Part shown: in pieces, positions 17,406 to 26,428 of the stretch
How positions within the stretch are numbered: position 1 is the first letter of the stretch
How the letters are laid out: each line of letters opens with the position of its first letter
Source of the DNA: CAWBLP01 sp963789495
GTDB lineage: Bacteria; Pseudomonadota; Alphaproteobacteria; Acetobacterales; Acetobacteraceae
Assembly: GCA_963789495.1 (NCBI GenBank)
Contig: CAWBLP010000015.1
Coordinates: forward strand, 62,001 to 126,000
Length of the DNA stretch: 64,000 bases
Direction of reading: 5' to 3'
The notes under the pieces: generated by a model
Told to the model about the DNA's origin: nothing
Databases searched by the model: none
What the model saw: only the letters and a program-made list of their open reading frames with translations
Made by a program: the position numbers and the translations under genes

Positions 17406-17529
17406 ACCGGGCCGCGGTGTGCGGAGCGCTGGTTGCACCGCCTGACGTCCTGAGCAGCAGCGGCCGGTTCGGCGCGGCCTGTCGCGCCTGACGGCGCCGT
17501 CCGGGCGAGCATGCCGGCGGTCGGGCGGC

Positions 17530-19554
17530 TTATCGTCCTCGACGCTCGGAGTGTGCTGCCGGTGCGGTCGGGGCCGGTGGACAGGCCCGTTGCCAGGCCG
17601 CCAGCAGCGCCGCTTCCAGGTTGCGGGCGAAGCGCGAGGGATCGCACAGCGGTGATGCGACCACACGCTGGCGCAGTCCCAGCCGGGTGGCCCGCAGCTG
17701 CGTCCGGTCGGCCGCCAGCCGACGGATAATTGCGACATAGTCGTCGGGGTCGCGGGCGATCATGTCGGCACAGCCGGCCACCGACAGGTGGCTGCAGGCA
17801 TGGCGGCCGGCGAAGCTTTGGCCCGGCAGTGTGATCACCGGCACGCCCATCCACAGTGCCTCACAGGTGGTCAGGCCGCCGGCGTAGGGCAGTGGATCGA
17901 GCGCCAGATCGACCGCATTGTATTGCCGCAGCAGCTCCTGCCGGGGACGGCGGCCGCGGAACTGCAGCCGCTCCGCGGCAATGTCGCAGGCGGCGAACCA
18001 CCCCCGGATGCGGGCCTGCACCTCCGGCACGTCGTAGCCCGCATAGATGAAGCGGATGGTGGAGCCGGGCTGGTCATGCAGCACGCGCGACCACAGCCGA
18101 ACGACGGTGGGATTGATCTTCGGCGGGTGGTGGAAGCTCGCGAAGCTCAGGGGTGCGGTATCGCCGGCGGGCAGGTCGGTCACCGGCGGGGCATCGGCGG
18201 GTGGGTCGAAGCAGACATAGCCGTCGGGCAGGCGGATCACCTGCTCGACGTAGCAGGCCTCCTCGCCGGGCGGCACATGGAAGCGGTCGGCGATCAGCCC
18301 GTCCATTGCGGCCAGGCCGGTGGTGCCGACATAGCCCGCCCAACTGAGCTGCAACGGCGCGGCGCGGCGCGCGAACACATCCAGTCGATTGCCCCGGGTG
18401 TGTCCGGCCAGGTCGATCAGGATGTCGATGCGGTCGCTTGCCACGGCCGCAACGACCTCCGCCGCCGAACGGCCGACGGTGGAGCGCCATGCCCGGGCGG
18501 CCCGCTTGAACCGGAGGCTGATCGCGTCGTCGGTTGCGCGGCCGGCGTAGCAGACCACCTCGATCCGGCGCGGATCGAATGCCTCGACCGCGCCGATGGT
18601 GAAATACCCCACCGGGTGTTCCGCCAGATCGGCGGACACCAGCCCGACGCGCAGTCTCTCGCGCGCCGGCCGGGGCCGCGGCGGCGATGGCGGAGTGGTC
18701 TGGATTGAGGCAGCACGGTCCCAGCGCCGATGCAGGGACGCCAGGTGGCGCGCGGTGACGCCGGGTTGGTATTGCGCGGCCATCAGGCAGGCCGATAGCG
18801 TTGTGGTATCGGACGGATTGCCTGCCGCCAATGCTTCGAACCGTGCAAGCGCCTCGCTGACCTGGCCGGTGCGAAGCTGCATATCGCTGAGGTTGAACGC
18901 CGCCGGCTCGAAGCTCGGGTCGAGCGCATGGGCGCGCCGGTAGAGCTCCAGGGCCCGTCCGGTATCGCGTTGCTCATCGGCAAGCCGCCCGAGGTTATAG
19001 AGCGCAAGGGCCGAGTCCGGGGCCCGCGCGGCGGCGGTCTCCAGCAGCGGTGCGGCGTCCTGGACATGGCCGGCGGCGAGGCAGGCGACGCCGAGCTGGA
19101 GGGGAAGTTCGAAACGGTCGGGGAAGTGACGTTGTGCCCGATCGGCGCAGCGCTTTGCGTCCGTCAGGCGTCCGGTTTCGCCGCAAGTGGAAATCAGCGC
19201 CAGGTGCACGTCCAGTCGATCCGGCACCAGCTCCGCCGCGCGGGACAGATGGAACACGGCCTTCGTCTCGAGGCCGATCCGGCGATACAGCTGGCCGAGC
19301 GCGCAATGCACCCCCGCTTCCTGCGGATGCGAACGGGCCAGCCGTTCCAGGCCTCGTTGTGCCTCCCGCAGCCGGCCGGTGGCTAACAACACTTGCGCAA
19401 GCTGGTAGGTCGCGCGGGGATGGGCTGGGCTGCGCCGCAACACCTGTCGGTACAGGGATTCGGCGGCTTCGAGCCGGCCGTGCTCCTGATGTTGCTGGCC
19501 CTGGCTGAGCAAGGTGGCAACATTGGCGGCGCGCGGCGGAAGGGTTGCGCTCAT
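17530..19554 (-). CDS. TPR-containing O-GlcNAc transferase-like glycosyltransferase (GT41 type)
   Basis: A 674-aa protein: about eight tetratricopeptide repeats (residues 10-290, for example AESLYRQVLRRSPAHPRATYQLA) followed by a C-terminal Glyco_transf_41 catalytic region. Family-typical pieces are VGLVSADLAEHPVGYF, DILIDLAGHTRGNRLDVFARRAAPLQLSWAGY (read in two halves), FASFHHPPKINP, and LDPLPYAGGLTTCEALWMGVPVITLPG. Bacterial relatives act as protein N- or O-glycosyltransferases, some in flagellin or adhesin modification. The ATG at 19554 is preferred over longer in-frame starts because the TPRs begin right after it. The acceptor is unknown. Confidence 0.85.
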   Translation of the reverse strand: MSATLPPRAANVATLLSQGQQHQEHGRLEAAESLYRQVLRRSPAHPRATYQLAQVLLATGRLREAQRGLERLARSHPQEAGVHCALGQLYRRIGLETKAVFHLSRAAELVPDRLDVHLALISTCGETGRLTDAKRCADRAQRHFPDRFELPLQLGVACLAAGHVQDAAPLLETAAARAPDSALALYNLGRLADEQRDTGRALELYRRAHALDPSFEPAAFNLSDMQLRTGQVSEALARFEALAAGNPSDTTTLSACLMAAQYQPGVTARHLASLHRRWDRAASIQTTPPSPPRPRPARERLRVGLVSADLAEHPVGYFTIGAVEAFDPRRIEVVCYAGRATDDAISLRFKRAARAWRSTVGRSAAEVVAAVASDRIDILIDLAGHTRGNRLDVFARRAAPLQLSWAGYVGTTGLAAMDGLIADRFHVPPGEEACYVEQVIRLPDGYVCFDPPADAPPVTDLPAGDTAPLSFASFHHPPKINPTVVRLWSRVLHDQPGSTIRFIYAGYDVPEVQARIRGWFAACDIAAERLQFRGRRPRQELLRQYNAVDLALDPLPYAGGLTTCEALWMGVPVITLPGQSFAGRHACSHLSVAGCADMIARDPDDYVAIIRRLAADRTQLRATRLGLRQRVVASPLCDPSRFARNLEAALLAAWQRACPPAPTAPAAHSERRGR

Positions 19555-19867
19555 GGAGGCGAACCCAGGCACGACGCGACAGGGAGTGGACCGGACACTG
19601 GGGTGTCGGTGTGCGCTGCGAGCTTCGGCGAGACGGCCGATTGAGTCATGTGCAGTTCCGGTTGCAAGCGTGCGATGGTAAAACCGCCTGCTTCCCAACC
19701 GGCGGAAGCAGTATACGACAGCACATCCGGCAGCCAGTTTGCTGCGGATTTTATGGAAAGACGTCAGTCGTTGGTGGACTATGCTGAAACTGCCAGACAA
19801 GCTCAAGGCAGTTATTTACTCAGAATGATTTTGATATTTCCCTAATGTCTTCATTTGATATTTTCCG
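19555..19867. other. Gene-free, locally AT-rich region upstream of the TPR glycosyltransferase
   Basis: From about 19730 to 19870 the composition is much lower in GC than the rest of the window (runs such as TTATTTACTCAG and TTTTGATATTTCC). It lies upstream of the minus-strand glycosyltransferase and probably holds its promoter, but no single -10/-35 pair stands out. No reading frame here is convincing. Confidence 0.4.
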
Positions 19868-19899
19868 TTGGATGTTGATGTTTGCCTGATATGGCTTCA

Positions 19900-20173
19900 G
19901 CCCTGGCGGGCCACCAGCACCCAATGGGTGGCCGCCACCCAGTCCTCCGCCACCGGCGCGAGCCAGCGGCGCGCCGAGGTGGACGTGCCGACCGAGCAAA
20001 TTCTGCCGGAGTGGTCGATCGGCACCGATCCCGCGGTGCATATCCAGAAAATGCAGGCGCTGTTTGAGTCAGCCGCCACCGTCGTCACCATCCATGCCGG
20101 CCGGCGGCAGCAGGCGCGGGTGATCGATTTCTACCGCAAGCAAGCGCTGCCAGCGTTGCCTCACCCGGCCTGA
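19900..20173 (+). pseudogene. C-terminal fragment of an LLM-class flavin/F420-type oxidoreductase
   Basis: The translated end (PTEQILPEWSIGTDP, then HIQKMQALFESAATVVTIHAG and RVIDFYRKQALPALPHP) resembles the last 60-70 residues of luciferase-like oxidoreductases, where a S-DP motif, a helix, VV-H-G and a terminal F-Y-K-LP-L occur in this order. The catalytic barrel upstream is absent; the AT-rich region sits in its place. It looks like a remnant left by a deletion. The match is from memory of the family pattern only. Confidence 0.45.
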
Positions 20174-20195
20174 ACGGCCGAACGAGGGCTTGGGA

Positions 20196-20801
20196 TCAGC
20201 CGGGCGGGCGTCCGCGCCCGCGCATTTGCGGCAGATGGGAGGTGTCCATCTTCTGGAAATCCGCGGGTGGGGTGAACAGGGATGCCTGTTGCGGACCGTA
20301 GCTGACCTTGGTGGCCTCGATGCTGTTCTCCCGCTGCGGGTCCAGGCTCTTGCCGCGCAGCATCAGCCCATCATCCGTGACGCAGACCTGGCCGCGGTGC
20401 TCGGGTCCCTTCACGTCGTAGACGGTGCAGCGGAAGCCCGCGACCGTATCGCTGCCGTGACGGGTGAAGCTGGCGCCTTGCGGGTCAAAATTCATCACCT
20501 TCTGCGGATCGAACGGCAGCTCCATGTACATGTGCTCGTCTACCATCACCATGGTCATGCGCCTGGCTGCCCGATCGACGATCGAGTAGCCGGGCTGTCC
20601 CGGGACCTCGATCCGCATGCGCTGGCCTTGCGCGGTGTAGTAGATCTTCATGCTGTCCATCCGCTGCGGCGCCTGCTTGCCGGACATGTGGTATTCCACC
20701 ATCACGTCGCGGGTCGGCAGGATGGACGGATGGTCCTGGGCGGCGTGGGCCGTGCCTGCGGCCGCCAGCGCGGCCAGGGCGATTACGGTCTGCTTCGACA
20801 T
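20196..20801 (-). CDS. Secreted DUF4412-like protein
   Basis: A 201-aa exported protein. The signal peptide is MSKQTVIALAALAAAGTAHA with cleavage after AHA. The mature part is rich in short beta strands with many Met residues (MKIYYTAQGQRMRIEVPGQPG, MVMVDEHMYMELPF) and a glycine/arginine-rich tail. This layout matches DUF4412-type periplasmic proteins of unknown function. The ATG at 20801 is selected because it starts the signal peptide. It follows aat by 55 bases on the same strand and may share its transcript. Confidence 0.7.
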   Translation of the reverse strand: MSKQTVIALAALAAAGTAHAAQDHPSILPTRDVMVEYHMSGKQAPQRMDSMKIYYTAQGQRMRIEVPGQPGYSIVDRAARRMTMVMVDEHMYMELPFDPQKVMNFDPQGASFTRHGSDTVAGFRCTVYDVKGPEHRGQVCVTDDGLMLRGKSLDPQRENSIEATKVSYGPQQASLFTPPADFQKMDTSHLPQMRGRGRPPG

Positions 20802-20856
20802 GCGTCCCCCCTCGTTACGTCGGGAGAACTCGGCAAGCCGGTTCGGCCCGGTCAAA

Positions 20857-21513
20857 TCACGGCCCCGCGAGGGCGCGGATTTCCGCCTCCAGCAGCGCAG
20901 GCTCCGGCTCCAACCACTGCGCCTGGGTGTCCAGCGCCTCGGCGAGCTGGGACTTGTAGGCCTTGCGGGAGATTTCCTCGGCGCCGAACTGCGCCAGATG
21001 CGCGGTGACGAACTGAGTGTCCAGCAGGCGGAACCCACCGAGGCGCAGCCGCGCGACCAGATTGACCAGCGCCACCTTGGACGCGTCGCGGGTGAAGCTG
21101 AACATGCTCTCGCCGAAGAACACGCCGCCCAAGGTCACCCCATAGAGCCCGCCGACCAGCTGGCCGTCGCGCCACGTTTCCACCGAATGCGCGTAGCCCA
21201 TCTGGTGCAGCTCGGTGAACAGCCGCTCGATCTGCGGATTGATCCAGGTGTCCTCCCGCCCCGGCGCGGGGGTGGCGCAGCCGGCGATGGTGGCGGCGAA
21301 GTCACGGTCGACGCTGGATTCGAACCCGCCGGCCAACACGGTGCGAAGCAGCCGCCGCGGCAGGTGGAAATTGTCCAGTGGCAGCACGCCGCGGCGCTCC
21401 GGGTCCAGCCAGTACAGCCGATCGCCGCGACGCGTCTCGGCCATCGGGAACAGCCCATGGCGATACGCCCGCAGCATCAGCTCTGACGTGATCTCGACGA
21501 CCCGACGCGACAT
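20857..21513 (-). CDS. aat: Leucyl/phenylalanyl-tRNA--protein transferase
   Basis: A 218-aa soluble enzyme that adds Leu or Phe to N-terminal Lys/Arg of proteins, marking them for ClpS/ClpAP degradation (N-end rule). Diagnostic segments are AYRHGLFPMAE, YWLDPERRGVLPL, HSVETWRDGQLVGGLYG, GVFFGESMFSF with ASKVAL, and LDTQFVTAHLAQFGA. Length is normal for alphaproteobacterial Aat. It lies between mpg and the DUF4412 gene, all minus strand with gaps of about 50 bases, so probably an operon. Confidence 0.95.
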   Translation of the reverse strand: MSRRVVEITSELMLRAYRHGLFPMAETRRGDRLYWLDPERRGVLPLDNFHLPRRLLRTVLAGGFESSVDRDFAATIAGCATPAPGREDTWINPQIERLFTELHQMGYAHSVETWRDGQLVGGLYGVTLGGVFFGESMFSFTRDASKVALVNLVARLRLGGFRLLDTQFVTAHLAQFGAEEISRKAYKSQLAEALDTQAQWLEPEPALLEAEIRALAGP

Positions 21514-21562
21514 GGGACGGCATTCTGGGGTGGGCGGGGGCGGGAAGGGAAGCGAATGCGGA

Positions 21563-22216
21563 TTACAAGTTCAGCGAGGCCGGTCCGCTGACCAGGCGGC
21601 AGCCGCGGCGGTAGAAGCGCAGCAGACGATCCGCGTCCTTGGTGATGCCGATCCGGCGGCTGATCCCGATTGCGCCGGTCGGGGCGCCGTCCTGCGCCAG
21701 GAACAGCTTGCCGGGTGCGGTGAGGTCGAGCCCGTCCAGGCTGCGGTCGATCGCCAGCGCCGCGGCGAGGCGGCCGGGCCCGCGGACGAGATCGCGCTCC
21801 GGCACCGCGCCGCGGGCCTGACGCATCAGCGCGGTCCCTTCCAACGGCTGCAATGCGCGGATCAGCACGCCGGCACCGACGCCTTGGGGTTCGGCTGAGA
21901 CGTTCAGCATCCAGGCGGTGCCGTAGGCGCGGTAGACGTAGGCGTGGCCGGGCTGCAGGAACAGCGAGCGATTGCGCGGAGTGATGCCGTGGAAGGCATG
22001 GCAGGCGGCGTCATCCGGCAGGTACGCCTCGGTCTCCACGATGTGGCCGGTGATGCGCCCGGCGGGCAGGTCGCGCACCACGAGCTTGCCGATCAGCCAG
22101 CGCGCCAGCAGCGCTGTGGCGGTCGGAAGCTCGGTGCGGCCGATGGCGACGATGGGCTGCGGAATTCCAGACGATTGCACCGGGCAGCCGTCAGCACAGA
22201 GTGACCCTGGCGGCAA
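21563..22216 (-). CDS. DNA-3-methyladenine glycosylase (AAG/MPG type)
   Basis: A 217-aa base-excision repair glycosylase that removes 3-methyladenine and other alkylated purines. Conserved segments are GHIVETEAYLPDDAACHAFHG with the active-site Glu, TPRNRSLF, PGHAYVYRAYG, LNVSAEPQGVGAGVLIRAL and DLVRGPGRLAAAL. The first 25 residues are not family-like, so translation may start inside the annotated frame, for example near VAIGRTELP. First gene of the mpg-aat-DUF4412 cluster. Confidence 0.88.
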   Translation of the reverse strand: MPPGSLCADGCPVQSSGIPQPIVAIGRTELPTATALLARWLIGKLVVRDLPAGRITGHIVETEAYLPDDAACHAFHGITPRNRSLFLQPGHAYVYRAYGTAWMLNVSAEPQGVGAGVLIRALQPLEGTALMRQARGAVPERDLVRGPGRLAAALAIDRSLDGLDLTAPGKLFLAQDGAPTGAIGISRRIGITKDADRLLRFYRRGCRLVSGPASLNL

Positions 22217-22683
22217 GATGCGGATCGGATCGATCTGCCGGATGTCCTTGATGGCCTCAAGACGATGGTGCGGGTCCGATCGGATGGATCGGGATCGGGA
22301 TCGGGATCCGATCGAGGAGAGCCTTTCACCGCACTGCCGAATTTCATGCCGAATGTTGCCTGCCGAGCACGACGACGGTTTACTCGGTCAACACGAGCGC
22401 CGTCGCGGTCTCTGACAAGATGAACCTCGCCAACTACACCATGGCGATTCTTGCTGCTGTCACCAGCATCAACAAGGGTGCCATCGCCTTCGCCACCAGG
22501 TGTCGCGCACCTGGCGAGGGAGCCGGGCGGGCACCGATGATGGTCCATGTGAACGGCACCGGTGCCGGACGCGCGGTGTGGTCGGGTATCGCACCGACCA
22601 CGTGATGCGGCCGCATGGCTTGGTGGTCCGCGTCCCGGGGGATACAGTATGCGACGAACCGATGACCGGAGTTAGGGGGAAAC
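22217..22683. other. Gene-free region with a short tandem GATCGG array
   Basis: No gene is assigned. Bases 22276-22315 contain repeated GATCGG units ending in GGATCCGATCG, a small simple-sequence array. A plus-strand stretch at 22378-22500 translates to an alternating Ser/Thr/Val then Ala/Ile-rich peptide (VYSVNTSAVAVSDKMNL) that could be a coding remnant, but it has no start or family. GGAG with GGGGG precedes the VOC gene ATG at 22684. Confidence 0.35.
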
Positions 22684-23067
22684 ATGACCAAGTTCACCTG
22701 GGAGCATATCCATCTGCGCTCACCCGATCCCGCCGCCACCGCCGGCTGGTATGAGCAGATGCTCGGCGCAGAGGTGATCCGCACCCCGCAGCCCGACGGC
22801 TCCACCCGCATCGATCTCGATCTCAGCGGGCAGAAAGTATTCATCGCGCAATCCGATCCCGCCAAGACCGGATCGTCACCGCAGACACCGTATATGGGGC
22901 TCGATCATTTCGGCCTGACCGTCACGGATATCGACACTGCGGTCAGCGAACTGAAAGCCAAGGGTGTCGCATTCACCATGGAGCCGAAAACCATCCGGCC
23001 CGGCGTGCGCATCGCCTTCCTGACCGCACCGCAGAACGTCTCGATCGAGCTGATTCAGCGCGGCTGA
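22684..23067 (+). CDS. VOC-family (glyoxalase/bleomycin resistance-like) protein
   Basis: A 127-aa vicinal-oxygen-chelate fold protein with two beta-alpha-beta-beta-beta halves: WEHIHLRSPDPAATAGWYEQMLGAEV and LDHFGLTVTDIDTAVSELKAKGV, ending NVSIELIQRG. The metal-ligand positions (His in HIHL, His in LDHF, Glu in IELI) are present, so it could be an active metalloenzyme. Start ATG 22684 has an A/G-rich ribosome site. It is monocistronic; the substrate is unknown. Confidence 0.87.
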   Translation: MTKFTWEHIHLRSPDPAATAGWYEQMLGAEVIRTPQPDGSTRIDLDLSGQKVFIAQSDPAKTGSSPQTPYMGLDHFGLTVTDIDTAVSELKAKGVAFTMEPKTIRPGVRIAFLTAPQNVSIELIQRG

Positions 23068-23084
23068 CCCGCGTTCCGCGATCT

Positions 23085-23165
23085 GTGCCACGCATCCACG
23101 CCTGTGGTGGGAGGCAGGAAGCGTCGGGGGCGCTGCCTCTTGAATGGAAGCCAAGCGCCCCGACG
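23085..23165. repeat. Dispersed multi-hairpin repeat, copy R4 (end module only)
   Basis: A short derivative: CTGTGCCACGCATCC end module, GTGGTGGGAGGCAGGAAGCG, then GGGGGCGCTGCCTCTTGAA and a GCGCCCCGACG return. The internal hairpins are deleted. It lies between the VOC gene and the convergent MetE-like gene. Confidence 0.65.
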
Positions 23166-23201
23166 CTGACCGCCTCCCACAAAGCGCCGATGCGCGCCTG
23201 A

Positions 23202-24227
23202 CTAGCTGACGCCCAGGCGCTGTCGTGCCAGGGCAGCGCCGCGTCCCAATGCGAATAGCTTCGCCTCGGCGATCTCCCGCCGCATCGGCGCCATGCCGCA
23301 ATTCGTGCAGGGAAACAGCCGCTCCGCCGGCACGTGTTCGGCAACATCCTCGATCAGCGCTGCAACTTCTTCGGGCGTCTCCACCTGGTCGGTCGCGACG
23401 TCAATCACGCCCACCAGCACGTCCTTGCCCTCCAGCAGGCGCATCAGCCGCATCGGCACGCGCGCATTGCGGCATTCCAGCGAGACCTGCCCGATCCGGC
23501 TGCGCGCCAGCAACGGAAATGTGGCTTCGTATTGCCGCCATTCGCTGCCAAGCGAATCCTTCCAGTCGATATTCGCCTTTATACCGTATCCGTAACAGAT
23601 ATGCACGGCGGTCTGGCATCGCAGTCCCTCCGCCGCGCGCTCCAGCGCCGCAATCCCCCAGCTCGCGACCTCGTCCATGTAAACGTTGAAGGCCGGCTCA
23701 TCGAATTGGATGACATCGACGCCATCGGCTTCCAGGGCGCGCGCTTCCTGGTTCAGCAGCGCCGCGACGTCCATCGCCAGCTTCACCTTGTCGCCGTAAT
23801 GTGCGTCCGCAATCGTATCGACGATGGTCATCGGGCCAGGCAGCGTGAATTTCAATTTGCGCGTGGTGCGGGCGCGCGCCAGTTGCGCTTCCGCCGCATG
23901 CACGCGGCCGGTCAGCCGCAGCTTGCCGGTGACGGTTGGCACCATCGCCTTGTACCGGTTGTTGCGAATGCCCATCTCCACCCGATGGGCGAAGTCGATG
24001 CCCTCGATGAACTCCAGGAACCCGTGCACGAAGTGCTGACGGGACTGTTCGCCATCGGTGACGATGTCGAGGCCCGCATCCTCCTGCAGCTTGATCGCCA
24101 GCAGCGTGGCGTCGCGCTTGCCCTCGGCCAGGCCGTCTCCATCCAGCCGCCAGGGTGCCCACAGCTTGATGGGCTCCGCCAGCCAGGCAGGTTTCGGCAG
24201 GCTTCCGGCGATCGTGGCCTCCAGCAT
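23202..24227 (-). CDS. Cobalamin-independent methionine synthase-like protein (MetE C-terminal domain only)
   Basis: A 341-aa protein corresponding to the C-terminal half of MetE. Zinc-site residues appear in order: AVHICYGYG (His and Cys), SLECRNAR (Glu) and FPCTNCGM (Cys). The substrate-binding VIQFDEPAFN is also clear, as is the N-terminal GSLPKPAWL. Such short forms, lacking the N-terminal folate domain, occur in archaea and bacteria and may use another methyl donor or act in methionine salvage. The ATG at 24227 starts the homology. It is on the same strand as the glycosyltransferase and peptide ABC operon above it, separated by 58 bases. Confidence 0.87.
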   Translation of the reverse strand: MLEATIAGSLPKPAWLAEPIKLWAPWRLDGDGLAEGKRDATLLAIKLQEDAGLDIVTDGEQSRQHFVHGFLEFIEGIDFAHRVEMGIRNNRYKAMVPTVTGKLRLTGRVHAAEAQLARARTTRKLKFTLPGPMTIVDTIADAHYGDKVKLAMDVAALLNQEARALEADGVDVIQFDEPAFNVYMDEVASWGIAALERAAEGLRCQTAVHICYGYGIKANIDWKDSLGSEWRQYEATFPLLARSRIGQVSLECRNARVPMRLMRLLEGKDVLVGVIDVATDQVETPEEVAALIEDVAEHVPAERLFPCTNCGMAPMRREIAEAKLFALGRGAALARQRLGVS

Positions 24228-24285
24228 CGCAACTCTCCGGGCGGGGTGATTATCCGGAGAGCATGCACACGACGATGAGGCCCGA

Positions 24286-25389
24286 TCAATGCGTGCGTGG
24301 ATGCCGCGGCAGTTTGGCGCATTCCTGCAGCAGGGTCTGCGCGACCGCGCTCCAGTCCGGCTGCACCGGCTGCGATGCGGACGACGTGCCATGCTCCGGC
24401 GCGTCAAGCAGGCCCTGCAGCGCCGCAGCCAGGCTGCCGGCCTCGGGTGCGCACAGCGTTGCCAGTGGCTCGTCGCCCAATTGTTCCGCCAAACCACCGA
24501 CATTCGTGGAGATCACGCGGCGCCCCGCCGACAGCGCCAGCGCCGCGACGCCGCTCTGGCTTGCCTCACGATACGGCAGCACCAGCGCATCGGACCAGGC
24601 AAGCAGGGTGCCGATTTCGGCTTCCGGCACCCAGGCGTTCTCCACCGTCACGTTTGGCAGCGCACGCAACCGATTGAGCTCTGTACTTTCGGGGCCGGAT
24701 CCAATGACACGGACGTGCAGTCGTGGCTGCGGCCCCAGACGTGTCAGGGCATCCGCCAGCAGGTCCAGCCCCTTATACGGCAGCAGTCGCCCGAAGCTGA
24801 GCAGGCGCACCAAGCCGTCCCGCCGTGCCGGCGCCATCTCCGGCATGGCAACCGGCAACGGCGGAAAGCGCAAGCGGATCAGCGGCCGATGCGACTGGCC
24901 GGTCAGTCCCTGCGCGATCAGGCGCTCCGCCACATGCGTGCTGAGTGCACCCACCGCGTCGGCGCGCCGGCACAAGGCCTGCTGCAACCGCATCTGCAGC
25001 GGCTGCCCGTCACCGGGATGGTGATCGGCATCATGCACCAGAACCACGAACGGAATCCGCAGGCGCCGCAGCGCCATCGCCATCAGCAGGTCGAGCGGAC
25101 CGGGCTGTGCGCACACCGCAACATCCGGCCGCAGCGATGCGATGCGGCGTGCCAGGCTGCGTGCGGCAAACGGCGAGGTGGCAAGGCGCCACATAAAGCC
25201 CGGCTTGTTGGCATAGGTGTCCACCACCAGGTCGCAGCGCGGCGGTGAGGGACCGCGCAGCAGCTCCGCGTCCCGCGCCAGCGACAACGCCACCTCGGTG
25301 TTCGGCAGCGCGGCAAACCCTTGTGTCAATGCGACGGCCACCAGCGGTGGTCCACCGAAACGACCCCATTGCCAGACCAGCACTTTCAC
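24286..25389 (-). CDS. Family 4 glycosyltransferase
   Basis: A 367-aa GT-B fold glycosyltransferase. The C-terminal Glycos_transf_1 domain shows LLSFGRLLPYKGLDLLADAL, HVRVIGSGPES, NAWVPEAEI and the donor-binding SDALVLPYREASQSGV-A with E. The N-terminal domain begins MKVLVWQWGRFGG and contains FVVLVHDADHHPGDGQP. It lies 31 bases after the last gene of the peptide ABC operon, same strand, without obvious functional link. Donor and acceptor are unknown. Confidence 0.85.
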   Translation of the reverse strand: MKVLVWQWGRFGGPPLVAVALTQGFAALPNTEVALSLARDAELLRGPSPPRCDLVVDTYANKPGFMWRLATSPFAARSLARRIASLRPDVAVCAQPGPLDLLMAMALRRLRIPFVVLVHDADHHPGDGQPLQMRLQQALCRRADAVGALSTHVAERLIAQGLTGQSHRPLIRLRFPPLPVAMPEMAPARRDGLVRLLSFGRLLPYKGLDLLADALTRLGPQPRLHVRVIGSGPESTELNRLRALPNVTVENAWVPEAEIGTLLAWSDALVLPYREASQSGVAALALSAGRRVISTNVGGLAEQLGDEPLATLCAPEAGSLAAALQGLLDAPEHGTSSASQPVQPDWSAVAQTLLQECAKLPRHPRTH

Positions 25390-25420
25390 CGTGGCAACCG
25401 CGATCCCGTGCGCGCGGCGC

Positions 25421-26428
25421 TCATGCCATGTCGTTCAAATGACACGCGCTGCGATGACCCGAGGCGATCTCCCGCAACGCCGGCACTTCGACACCGCAAC
25501 GTGGCATCGCGTGCGGACAGCGCGGATGGAAATGGCAGCCGGAAGGCGGGTTCATCGGGCTGGGGATTTCCCCCTTGATCGCGGTGAACCGCTTGGCACG
25601 CGCATCGATGCGCGGCACCTCAGCCAACAAAGCCTGCGTGTACGGATGGTTGGCGCGGGCAAACACCTCCTCGGCCGGCGCCGATTCCACGATGCGGCCG
25701 AGATACATGATCAGCACGCGATCCGAGAGATGCTCCACCACGCCGAGATCGTGGCTGATGAACAGATAGGTCAGGTCCAGTTCGCGGCGCAGATCCATGA
25801 ACAGGTTGAGGATCTGTGCCTGGATCGACACGTCCAGCGCCGCCACCGCTTCGTCGCACACCAGGAATTCCGGCTGCACCGCCAGCGCGCGGGCGATGCC
25901 GATGCGCTGGCGTTGTCCGCCCGAAAACTGGTGCGGGTAGCGTCGTTTGAACGCCGGATCGAGTCCGGCTCGCCGGAGCTGCGCATCCAGATAGGTATCG
26001 AATTCGCCGCGCGAGGTCAGCCCGTGCACCAGCGGCGCCTCGCCGACAATATCGGCAACCCGCAGCCGCGGATTCAACGACGCATACGGGTCCTGAAAGA
26101 TCATCTGGACCTTCAACTTCGCCTGCTTGGCCTGGGCAGGCGGCAGCGTGGTGATGTCCTGGCCGCGATACAGCACCTGCCCGTCCGATGGCGGCATGAT
26201 GCCCGCCACCATGCGACCCAGCGTCGATTTGCCGCAGCCGGATTCGCCGACCAGCCCAACCACCTCACCCGCCGCGACAGTGAGGTCGACAGCGTCCACC
26301 GCGCGCACCAACTCATTCTTCGGCACCGAACCAAATCGTCGCGCCAAACCCCGAGCCATCCGCGCCGCCGCGTCGTAGCTCGGCCCGAATCTCTTGGACA
26401 CACCACGCAACTCTATGATCGGTGTCAT
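25421..26428 (-). CDS. Oligopeptide/dipeptide ABC transporter ATP-binding protein (OppF/DppF type)
   Basis: A 335-aa ATPase energising a peptide- or nickel-type importer at the inner membrane. Walker A is GESGCGKST, the Q-loop is IFQDPYASLNP, the signature FSGGQRQRIGIARAL, Walker B LVCDEAVAALD, and the H-loop ISHDLG. The C-terminal oligo_HPY extension (HPYTQALLAEVP, then CHFHPRCPHAMPRC) carries the cysteines typical of this subfamily. Its start overlaps the preceding gene's stop by 4 bases. Last of a five-gene operon. Confidence 0.93.
   Translation of the reverse strand: MTPIIELRGVSKRFGPSYDAAARMARGLARRFGSVPKNELVRAVDAVDLTVAAGEVVGLVGESGCGKSTLGRMVAGIMPPSDGQVLYRGQDITTLPPAQAKQAKLKVQMIFQDPYASLNPRLRVADIVGEAPLVHGLTSRGEFDTYLDAQLRRAGLDPAFKRRYPHQFSGGQRQRIGIARALAVQPEFLVCDEAVAALDVSIQAQILNLFMDLRRELDLTYLFISHDLGVVEHLSDRVLIMYLGRIVESAPAEEVFARANHPYTQALLAEVPRIDARAKRFTAIKGEIPSPMNPPSGCHFHPRCPHAMPRCGVEVPALREIASGHRSACHLNDMA

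Noticed and set aside
22378..22605. Small membrane or flagellin-like protein before the VOC gene
   Set aside because: The readable peptide has no start codon in a sensible place, changes character after 35 residues and ends in low-complexity sequence.
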